In this document: positions 21,148 through 27,122 of the stretch, piece after piece | Numbering within the stretch: position 1 is the stretch's first letter | Layout of the letters: each line of letters begins with the position of its first letter | Origin: a virus | IMG/VR virus record: IMGVR_UViG_3300020195_000144 | Span: 1-27,122 of that record | Length of the DNA: 27,122 nucleotides | Direction: 5' to 3' (one strand) | Position numbers and translations under genes: made by a program | The notes under the pieces: generated by a model | Told to the model about the DNA's origin: nothing | What the model saw: only the letters and a program-made list of their open reading frames with translations | The model's database searches: none

Positions 21148-21593
21148 GCCACCCGGTAGACGACCCAGGTGTTGGCCGCCGAATATCGGGCGCGAAAGGT
21201 GCCGGACCCAGAGATGATCGTGGCATCGGTCAGCGACCCGACCGTGGGGTTGCCGACGATGGTCACGCCGGTGTTCACCGTCACCGTCGCATCGTCGGAG
21301 GCGCCGGTGCCGGTGTTGATCAGGGTGAAATCAAAGCTGTCGCCGACGGCGATCCCGGGGAACTCCGCTGCCAGCAGCGCGCCGGTCGGCAACTGGTGAA
21401 TCGACGGCCCGGTGACGCCGGTGCTGGTGATCAGCCGGGCGGCCAGCTCGGCCGCGGTGATCGCCGCGGTGACGGTCTTGGCCGCCGGGGCCGCCTGCGC
21501 GCGCAGCTCCACGCCGCGGCTCAGGAGCGACCCGCCGCTGGCAACGACCAGTGTGTCGCCGCCCTGGGGGCGGGAAACGAGAGTATTGGACAT
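21144..21593 (-). CDS. Putative capsid decoration protein (149 aa)
   Basis: ATG 21593 with AGGAG upstream, directly after the capsid gene. The protein opens with polar residues (MSNTLVSRPQGGDTLVVASG), a helix (AAELAARLITSTGV), then a strongly beta-rich, Gly/Thr/Ser-rich region (FTLINTGTGASDDATVTVNT, IISGSGTFRARYSAANTWVV) ending in YRVA. Proteins of this kind next to HK97 capsids are usually decoration proteins or head fibres that cement the shell. The family is not named from sequence alone. The stop overlaps the start of the 63-aa gene. Confidence 0.72.
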   Translation of the reverse strand: MSNTLVSRPQGGDTLVVASGGSLLSRGVELRAQAAPAAKTVTAAITAAELAARLITSTGVTGPSIHQLPTGALLAAEFPGIAVGDSFDFTLINTGTGASDDATVTVNTGVTIVGNPTVGSLTDATIISGSGTFRARYSAANTWVVYRVA

Positions 21594-21622
21594 CAGGCAA
21601 CTCCTGCCATCGGGGGGTGAAA

Positions 21623-21645
21623 CGGGGGCGGCTGACCCGCCCCCG
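21623..21645 (-). terminator. Strong G+C hairpin after the capsid gene
   Basis: On the + strand CGGGGGCGG (21623-21631), loop CTGAC, CCGCCCCCG (21637-21645): a perfect 9-bp stem with a 5-nt loop in the 68-bp gap between the capsid stop and the decoration gene. No U-run follows in the transcript (GTTTC comes next), so a full intrinsic terminator is unlikely. Partial termination or mRNA stabilisation that raises capsid message is more plausible. Confidence 0.5.
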
Positions 21646-21661
21646 CTGGATCAGGCGTCGA

Positions 21662-22921
21662 TCAGGCGTTGATCAGATGCTTGACCGCCGCCGTATTCAT
21701 CAGCTCGCCGTCAAAGCGGATGTATCCGGCGATGCCGAAGCCGGGCATGAAGTCCTTGTCCGAGCTCACAAAGATCATGGGCTGGCCGACCTTGCGGACG
21801 TAGTATTCCGAGAAGTCGCCGAACAGCATAACCTTGTTGCCGGTGCCCAGCGACGCCATCGCCTGGTTGATCGAAAATTGCCGGCCGTTCAGCATCGGCG
21901 GAACCCCGCCCTGCACGTTGCCCTGCTGCCAGATATACTGGCCATCGCCGCCCTTCAACTTGCGGATCGCCGACAGCGTCGCGTCGTTCAGCATGTAGCG
22001 GACCTTCGGCCCGACCCGATAGGCGGGGTCGACCGAATGCTCCAGGTCCATGATCTCGTCCCAGGTGATCGCCCCGATCGCCGCAGCGGTCTTGCCAAGG
22101 GCCGAGGCGGTGACGATGCCGTTCGGATCGCCGGTGCCATCCCCGATCGTCAGTTCGCTGTTGGCCCGGCGGCCCAGACGGGTGCCCAGCAGCCCGCCCA
22201 GATAGGTCTCGACGAAAAAGGCGCTGTCGTCGACCAGTTCCTTCGACACCCTGATCCATTCGGTGTTGAAAGGCCAGGCATCCAGTTGCTTCTGGCCGAA
22301 CACCACGTCCGACCCGCCATCGTCGGTCATGGTGGTGCCCTGGACGTGCTTGACCACCACCGAGGCGGTGTCGTCCACCGTCGTGAACGTGAGCGGCCCG
22401 CCGCTCTCGGTGATCATTTCGGTGGTGATGCCGGGGTCGTACATCGGCCCGTGCGCCAGCATCGAGGTGATGATGATATTCGCCAATTCGGTCGGCACGG
22501 TAAAGCCGCCCTGGGTGGTGGTGCTCGAGGTCTGCGCACGCTGCTCGATCCCGCCGGGGCCGGCCCGCAGGGAGTCGCGTTCCTCGGCGCTCAGCCCCGA
22601 AGCATCGCCGCGGTTGCGCAGATAGGCGTGGAACGCGTCGCGGTAGGTGACCGGCTTGCCGTCGTCCTGGCCGGGCTGCTCGCCATCGGCGCCGCGCGGA
22701 CGGCGCGGATCGCCGGCCCGGGCGGCACGCTCGGCGGCGTCCAGCTTCTCGGCCCGGGACGCGCGCTGGTCCAGCTTGTCATGGTCCGCCATCATCGCGT
22801 CGAACTCGCGTTCGATCTCGGCGGCCCTGTCGGGCGCCGTGTCGTCCTTGATCTCGTCGTACTTGCTCCGCGCATTCGTGGCGATGCGCGCCATCTGCTC
22901 GCGCAGTTCCTTGATCGTCAT
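21662..22921 (-). CDS. Major capsid protein, HK97 fold
   Basis: A 419-residue protein. Residues 1-110 form the charged coiled-coil delta (scaffold) domain (MTIKELREQMARIATNARSK, MADHDKLDQRASRAEKLDAA, then a disordered PRRPRGADGEQPGQDDGKP). The mature shell starts around residue 127-140 (EQRAQTSSTTTQGGFTVPTE), the usual place of prohead protease cleavage. The HK97 core then follows: IIITSMLAHGPMYDPGITTE, WPFNTEWIRVSKELVDDSAF, NSELTIGDGTGDPNGIVTAS and the ending MLFGDFSEYYVRKVGQPMIF. The length is normal. A very good ribosome binding site AGGAGG (22927-22932) precedes ATG 22921, as expected for the most abundant virion protein. Confidence 0.96.
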   Translation of the reverse strand: MTIKELREQMARIATNARSKYDEIKDDTAPDRAAEIEREFDAMMADHDKLDQRASRAEKLDAAERAARAGDPRRPRGADGEQPGQDDGKPVTYRDAFHAYLRNRGDASGLSAEERDSLRAGPGGIEQRAQTSSTTTQGGFTVPTELANIIITSMLAHGPMYDPGITTEMITESGGPLTFTTVDDTASVVVKHVQGTTMTDDGGSDVVFGQKQLDAWPFNTEWIRVSKELVDDSAFFVETYLGGLLGTRLGRRANSELTIGDGTGDPNGIVTASALGKTAAAIGAITWDEIMDLEHSVDPAYRVGPKVRYMLNDATLSAIRKLKGGDGQYIWQQGNVQGGVPPMLNGRQFSINQAMASLGTGNKVMLFGDFSEYYVRKVGQPMIFVSSDKDFMPGFGIAGYIRFDGELMNTAAVKHLINA

Positions 22922-23010
22922 GGCTGCCTCCTGGCATGATGTTCATGGGCTGGCGACGCGCGCCGCAGCCGTTCTCCCGACCGATCCGGCCGGGGTATGG
23001 TCGGGCTCAT
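22918..23010 (-). CDS. Possible 30-aa coupling ORF between protease and capsid
   Basis: ATG 23010 overlaps the protease stop (ATGA), and its TGA overlaps the capsid ATG (again ATGA). The 30 codons therefore exactly fill the gap between two genes. The peptide is Arg/Pro/His-rich (MSPTIPRPDRSGERLRRASP) and not protein-like in a conserved sense. Its last codons contain the capsid AGGAGG site. It may serve only to bring ribosomes to the capsid start; the product itself may have no role. It could also be chance in G+C-rich DNA. Confidence 0.35.
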   Translation of the reverse strand: MSPTIPRPDRSGERLRRASPAHEHHARRQP

Positions 23011-23603
23011 CCCCGGACCTTCAGGTCCAGTTCCAGCCGCATTCTCAGGCGCCGTCTGGCCGCCGCGAAATTGTCCTGCCGCACCGCCGACTCGCGGTAC
23101 CTGGCCAGACTGCGCAGCCCGATCGCGGTACCGTCATAGGCCGGCGAGGTCACGATCGAGACATCGAAAAGCTGCGCGCGCTTCACCGTGCGCAGCGGCA
23201 GGTCGCCGGTTTCGTCCCATTCTTCGACGTCAGGCAGGAACGCGAATGACATCTTGTCCAGGTCGCCGCGCTGCATCTTGCCGACGATGGCCTTCACGTC
23301 GGGGTCGTCCCCGGCAAGGTCGGCCCGGATCTTCAGCCCGTGATCGTCCTGGCTCAGCTCCAGCGTGCCCGTGCCGGCGCGCGATCGCGCCAGCGGCAAG
23401 CCCTGGTGATTGACCAGCAACGGCACGTCGTCGCGGGGGATCGCCTCGGTGAATGCGCCCGCCGCGATCACCTCGCGGAAATACCCGGCGATCTCAGCCA
23501 CCTGGCCGAAAACCGCCGCATAGCCCTCGATGCTGATCCCGCGGTCCGTCGACCGGACCTCGACCCGGTTCCGCACCCACTTGCCGCGTGCCTCACATTC
23601 CAT
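23007..23603 (-). CDS. Prohead protease (HK97 gp4 family)
   Basis: A 198-residue protein from ATG 23603, preceded by GGGG within the portal end; the upstream frame to 23648 is portal-coding shadow. The U35-type herpesvirus-protease-like fold is visible as GISIEGYAAVFGQVAEIAGY, AAGAFTEAIPRDDVPLLVNH (catalytic His), RSRAGTGTLELSQDDHGLKI and GDLDKMSFAFLPDVEEWDET (catalytic Ser), then LFDVSIVTSPAYDGTAIGLR. It cleaves the capsid delta domain and itself during head maturation. Overlap with the portal end is 11 bp. The position between portal and capsid is canonical. Confidence 0.93.
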   Translation of the reverse strand: MECEARGKWVRNRVEVRSTDRGISIEGYAAVFGQVAEIAGYFREVIAAGAFTEAIPRDDVPLLVNHQGLPLARSRAGTGTLELSQDDHGLKIRADLAGDDPDVKAIVGKMQRGDLDKMSFAFLPDVEEWDETGDLPLRTVKRAQLFDVSIVTSPAYDGTAIGLRSLARYRESAVRQDNFAAARRRLRMRLELDLKVRG

Positions 23604-24912
23604 CGTCTGCCCCTTCGGTATCGTCCTGCCCCGCATCCGGTGCCGCATCCGCCGCCGGCACCGCCGGCACCGCCGCGCCCTGCGTCTCCAGCGGCACCGT
23701 GGCGCCCTGGATCATCAGCCGGTCGCCACCCGGCAGCGCCTGGCGGTTCTCCAGCGCCCGCGCCTCGTTCGGCGTCAGGGTGCCGTTCTGGATCGCCTGC
23801 GCATAGCCTTCCATCCTGGTCTTGAAGTCGCCGCGCAGCAGCCCGGACAGCTCGAATTCCACATAAAACCGGCCGCCTCGGCCGAAGAACTTCATCGTCA
23901 GTTCCTGCTCGATCTGCTCGACCCAGCGCTTGATGGTGTGCTTGACCAGGTGCAAATCCTGCTGCTCGGTATTCGAGAAGGTACCGTGCGTCAGATCCTG
24001 CAGGAACACCGGCGGCAGGCTCCAGATGCGGGCGATCTGCTCGATGATGAACCGGTTCGTCTCGATCATCTGGCTCTTCTCGGCGTCCGACCCGATCGAC
24101 TTGATCTCCAGCCCGGCCGGCAGCACCAGCGCGTTCCGCTTTTCCTTGACCGCCTTGCGGGACGCTTCCTCCATGTCGTCGGCCGCCTGGCGCATCGCCC
24201 CGCCGCTCTGGAAGTTGCCGGTGACCACAAAGGGCGGGATGCCGCCGCCGCGAAAGAACCCGCCGGCGTGGCGGGTGATCGCCTGCGCCATGCCGATCGC
24301 CTCGCTGCACTGCAGGATCGGCGAGCGGTGCCGCAAGCCGTCGCTGCGCAGCATGAACGGCAGGTCCAGCACCTCGCCCGAGGCATATTCGACGTGCTTG
24401 CGATTTGCCTCCTTGTAGGCGTAGACTTTTCGGCCGTCCTTGCGCCGGATCGTCAGCAGCGTCGAATCCAGCGGCCACAGATTGATGATCCGGCCTTGCG
24501 CATTCTTCTCGACAAAGCTGACGCCGCGCCCGCCGGTCAGGGCATCGGTCATCCAGCCTTTGAGCCAGTCGAACGACGAGATCATGTCGTCCTGATTGGC
24601 GACCCCGTTGATGATCTGCGTCAGCGGGCTCTTTGCCGCGACCGGGCCGGACCCGGTCTTCTCGTAGATCTTCAGCGGCAGCCCGGCGACGGTGCCGGAC
24701 AGGAAATTCACCGCCGCCCAGACCGCCGGCACCCCCAGCGCCGAGTCGATGGTCACCGACTCGCCGGCCGAGGTTCCGCTGCCGGTCAGGCCGAACAGCT
24801 GCATGAACTCCGCCGACGACTGGGTCACGGTGTAATCCGACCGGACCTCCGGCCTGGCTTCGGACCGGGCTTCTGGGCGAAGCTCTGGCCGGCGGCGGAA
24901 CAGGCCGAACAT
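23593..24912 (-). CDS. Portal protein (HK97 gp3 family)
   Basis: A 439-residue protein from ATG 24912 (MFGLFRRRPE), sharing one base with the terminase stop. The first 30 residues contain a short degenerate repeat (RPEARSEARPEVRS), then the portal domain: SALGVPAVWAAVNFLSGTVA, GLPLKIYEK, DWLKGWMTDALTGGRGVSFV, GGIPPFVVTGNFQSGGAMRQ, QMIETNRFIIEQIARIWSLP and HGTFSNTEQQDLHLVKHTIK. The last 30 residues are Ala/Pro/Asp-rich (AAVPAVPAADAAPDAGQDDT) and probably disordered. Twelve copies form the ring through which DNA enters the head. The longer frame up to 25722 is a terminase shadow. Confidence 0.95.
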   Translation of the reverse strand: MFGLFRRRPELRPEARSEARPEVRSDYTVTQSSAEFMQLFGLTGSGTSAGESVTIDSALGVPAVWAAVNFLSGTVAGLPLKIYEKTGSGPVAAKSPLTQIINGVANQDDMISSFDWLKGWMTDALTGGRGVSFVEKNAQGRIINLWPLDSTLLTIRRKDGRKVYAYKEANRKHVEYASGEVLDLPFMLRSDGLRHRSPILQCSEAIGMAQAITRHAGGFFRGGGIPPFVVTGNFQSGGAMRQAADDMEEASRKAVKEKRNALVLPAGLEIKSIGSDAEKSQMIETNRFIIEQIARIWSLPPVFLQDLTHGTFSNTEQQDLHLVKHTIKRWVEQIEQELTMKFFGRGGRFYVEFELSGLLRGDFKTRMEGYAQAIQNGTLTPNEARALENRQALPGGDRLMIQGATVPLETQGAAVPAVPAADAAPDAGQDDTEGADDGM

Positions 24913-26642
24913 CAGCCCACCATCCGATACGCCGGATCGCGGTCCCAGGGCGTGATCCCGCCCCGGGCGGCGACCGGGTTCCAGCTCATCAGCGTGACGG
25001 CGTTGTACAGCGCCATCAGCGCGTCGATCTTGCCGGCGCCGCTGACCGCCTTTGTCACCACCACCGCATTCCCCTTTGCTTCGCATTTCGCGTTGTCGAC
25101 GCACCACTGCATGATCGGCTGCGCCGCGTGTTTCAGGGTTCCGTCGAACAGCCGACGTTCGGTGCCCTTGATCGCCCCGGTCAGCTTGTACCCCTGGGTC
25201 ACCGGCACCAGTTGCTCGGTCGACAGGCCGGCCTCCTCGATTGCATCGACCACCGCGTTGATGCTGGACGCCGGGTCCAGCCCCACCGCATGTTTCGCCG
25301 GCAACAGACCGCCGGCGTTCAGCCGAGCGCAGAGTGCGGCGATGTCCTCGATGTCCTGCGTCGGCCGCCGGCAGATCACCAGATCGCCCATCCGCTCGAA
25401 ATCCAGCAACAGTGGCGCGATCGACTTGCGGCGCTCCAGCACCACCGGATGGATCCACGCCCGCGACCAGGTCAGCCATTGCCGGGTGTCGGCATCCCGG
25501 CCGACCAGCGTCAGGCCCAGCATGTCGTCCATGCCGCCGCCGTCGATCCCGACCACGATCACTTCGGACCGCTCGATGATCCCGTCCAGCGTCAGACCGG
25601 GCTCGGCCGCGCCCGGCCAGAACTCGCTGCCGATCCAGCCGTCGCCGCCGTGGCCCATGCCGATCTGGATGTTCAGGTGCTGCGACACCCAGCGGGTTTC
25701 GTATTGCGGCCCCTTGTCGCACTCGGCCCGGTGCAGCTCGACCAGTCCTTCCAGGCTGAACGGCCGGCCGATGTTCGGCAGCACCGCGGCCCAGGTCGCC
25801 GGGTCGCGCCAGGGCTTGTCTTCGGCAAGCTGCATATGTTCCGGGAACTCGTACAGCACCGGCAACATCCGCACCGACCTGGTGATCTGGCCGTCCCGCA
25901 CCTTGCGGGCGTAATCCAGCTCGGCCTTGAACACGCCCTGCGGCACGATCTCGCTCTGCGTCGAGATGATGATCAGCAGGCTGTCCGGGTTGGTGATCAT
26001 CCCGCCCCTGATCTGGCCGATGACCCGCTCGGCCTGGTGCATCTCGGACATCAGGTGCAGCTCGTCAATGATGGCAAAGGCCGGAATCGAGCCGGTGACG
26101 ATTTTCGGGTCGAAGGACTTGATCTTCAGCCGGGCGTTCATCCTGATCCCGGTTTCCTCGTCGACATGCTGGTCGACGATCAACTGGCGATGGTCGATCA
26201 CCCGGAAGCGCCGGGTCAGATAGGGATCGGCGGCGATCATCGCCGCCGCCTGGCTGAAGCACTTCTCGGCGACTTCCTGCGTCGGCCCGACGATCATGCC
26301 GTCGATGTTGGGGCGCCGGTTCATCATCATCGCCACCAGTCCCAGCGCCGCCGCATGGGTGGTCTTGCTGTTCTTCTTCGGCACCAGGTTGAACAGCTCG
26401 CGCACCAGGCGCGCGCCGCTGACCGGATCGACCGCGCCAAAGACGTTGCGCACGATGTCCCTGATCCACTCGGCACCGACCTCGCCAAAGGTCGGCTGGC
26501 CCGGAATGTCCGGCACCCGCAGCTTGTTGAACAGATCCACCGCGGCGGTCGCCTCGACCGCGTCCAGCGGCAGATCGGCGATCGGCGTCTCGCCGCGCTG
26601 CAGCTTCTGCCACCAGTCCGGGCAGGCCAGCGAGATCGTCAT
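24912..26642 (-). CDS. Terminase large subunit (HK97-like, Terminase_1)
   Basis: A 576-residue packaging motor and nuclease. The ATPase domain has an atypical Walker A, LVPKKNSKTTHAAALG (87-95 core), as in HK97 relatives that use (K/R)KNxKT instead of GxxxxGK(S/T). Walker B FAIIDELHLM follows with Asp193/Glu194, then the coupling segment LLIIISTQS. The RNase H-like nuclease carries acidic residues in VVGIDGGGMDDMLGLTLVGR (Asp367), HAVGLDPASS and the last GAGKIDALMALYNAVTLMSW. It cuts concatemeric DNA and pumps it into the head. The length is normal for the family; ATG 26642 shares one base with the small-subunit stop. Confidence 0.95.
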   Translation of the reverse strand: MTISLACPDWWQKLQRGETPIADLPLDAVEATAAVDLFNKLRVPDIPGQPTFGEVGAEWIRDIVRNVFGAVDPVSGARLVRELFNLVPKKNSKTTHAAALGLVAMMMNRRPNIDGMIVGPTQEVAEKCFSQAAAMIAADPYLTRRFRVIDHRQLIVDQHVDEETGIRMNARLKIKSFDPKIVTGSIPAFAIIDELHLMSEMHQAERVIGQIRGGMITNPDSLLIIISTQSEIVPQGVFKAELDYARKVRDGQITRSVRMLPVLYEFPEHMQLAEDKPWRDPATWAAVLPNIGRPFSLEGLVELHRAECDKGPQYETRWVSQHLNIQIGMGHGGDGWIGSEFWPGAAEPGLTLDGIIERSEVIVVGIDGGGMDDMLGLTLVGRDADTRQWLTWSRAWIHPVVLERRKSIAPLLLDFERMGDLVICRRPTQDIEDIAALCARLNAGGLLPAKHAVGLDPASSINAVVDAIEEAGLSTEQLVPVTQGYKLTGAIKGTERRLFDGTLKHAAQPIMQWCVDNAKCEAKGNAVVVTKAVSGAGKIDALMALYNAVTLMSWNPVAARGGITPWDRDPAYRMVG

Positions 26643-27106
26643 CAGTTGACCGCAGCGCCTTTCCGGCGCCGGGCAAAGATGTCGCCATAGTCGTCGGGCA
26701 CATCCTGCGCCGCCAGCAGCGCCTGCGCCTTCTTGCCAGGCGCTGCTGCAGCGACGGTGTGCCCGGCGTCGGGTTGCCTCGGCGCCCGGCGCGGCGGCGC
26801 GGTCTCGATCATCTCGCGCAGTTGCCGGATCGACGCCACGTGTCCGGTCCGCGCCTGCCGCATCAGAACGTCCAGCGTCATCCCCTCCACCATCGTCGCG
26901 CCCGAGACCAGCTCGCGGGAAAAATTCTTGCGCAGCGTCTTCGGGTCGATCCCCATGTCCTCGGCGATCCGCTCGTGGCTCCAGCCCCGCGCCGCCCGCA
27001 CGGCCACAAAGTCTTGATTTTCCTTGCTTATCTTGTAACTCGGCCGCCCCCGCCGGTCCCGCAGCGGTTCCAGCGGATTGCCGAACAGGTCAATCTCCCC
27101 GCCCAT
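26642..27106 (-). CDS. Terminase small subunit
   Basis: A 154-residue protein from ATG 27106; GTG 27109 is an alternative and has better spacing from GGAGGG at the window edge (27117-27122). The N-terminus has DLFGNPLEPLRDRRGRPSYK, followed by a helix-turn-helix (about 41-66: GWSHERIAEDMGIDPKTLRK) that would bind the packaging site. A helical oligomerisation region (MVEGMTLDVLMRQARTGHVA) and an Ala/Pro-rich disordered tail follow. The DLFGNP beginning and location before the large subunit are characteristic in Rhodobacterales phages. The upstream gene or promoter lies outside the window. Confidence 0.88.
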   Translation of the reverse strand: MGGEIDLFGNPLEPLRDRRGRPSYKISKENQDFVAVRAARGWSHERIAEDMGIDPKTLRKNFSRELVSGATMVEGMTLDVLMRQARTGHVASIRQLREMIETAPPRRAPRQPDAGHTVAAAAPGKKAQALLAAQDVPDDYGDIFARRRKGAAVN

Positions 27107-27122
27107 CACCCAAAACCCTCCC

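Noticed and set aside
21551-22939. 462-codon (+) frame opposite the capsid gene
   Set aside because: Antisense of the HK97 capsid; low-complexity His/Arg/Ala translation typical of G+C-rich shadows.
23530-26690. Long (+) frames opposite portal and terminase
   Set aside because: Both are shadows of strongly recognised (-) genes.
1-27122. CRISPR array, tRNA genes, insertion sequence, attachment site or origin
   Set aside because: No spaced palindromic repeat series, no cloverleaf-like sequence, no transposase and no integrase were seen; the repeats present are the ones listed.

Overview
This window is most of the virion and lysis part of a siphovirus-type tailed phage or prophage of an alphaproteobacterium, most likely a Rhodobacterales relative (Rhodobacter/Paracoccus type). 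The evidence is high G+C, very tight gene packing with TGATG/ATGA stop-start overlaps, and a tail module whose order and families (tail tube, GTA gp10-like chaperone, tape measure, DUF2460, DUF2163, NlpC/P60, GTA TIM-barrel megatron, DUF2793) match the Rhodobacter capsulatus gene transfer agent (RcGTA) cluster. No integrase, repressor, replication gene, tRNA or att site is visible, so prophage and free phage cannot be told apart.

Layout. Bases 1-4287 are a rightward (+) run of small genes: unknown proteins, an HNH endonuclease (923-1555), a DUF5131/Gp37-Gp68 protein (1974-2870), then two short operons. Each of these operons is headed by a copy of the same 123-bp promoter-leader cassette (2744-2866 and 3462-3584), joined at its ATG to a different gene. 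Bases 4290-27106 are one leftward (-) late operon, read from right to left. It contains terminase small and large subunits, portal, prohead protease, HK97 capsid, decoration-like and connector proteins, head-closure and tail-completion proteins, tail tube, tail assembly chaperone, tape measure, distal tail, hub, peptidase, megatron and a DUF2793 tail protein. The lysis/accessory end follows: a TM plus coiled-coil protein, a peptidoglycan-binding remnant, a holin-like protein, a D12-class adenine methyltransferase, two tiny membrane peptides and a secreted protein. The two transcription units converge with only 2 bp between stop codons (4287/4290).

How it works together. TerS/TerL and the portal package DNA. 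Protease and capsid build the HK97-fold head. Connector, stopper and terminator proteins join head to tail. The 1127-residue tape measure implies a long tail, unlike the short RcGTA one. The distal tail, hub, peptidase and megatron make the host-contact tip. The + strand cassette-driven genes look like accessory (moron-like) genes with their own sigma-70-type promoters.

Most unusual features: the duplicated start-associated promoter cassette; a chimeric 26-codon ORF (3361-3441) made of a direct copy of 4118-4177 fused to an inverted copy of 4277-4314; a DUF5131 protein whose last 41 residues are read from the promoter cassette; and a lysis region with a peptidoglycan-binding fragment but no recognisable endolysin. 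No stretch over 300 bases lacks a gene.
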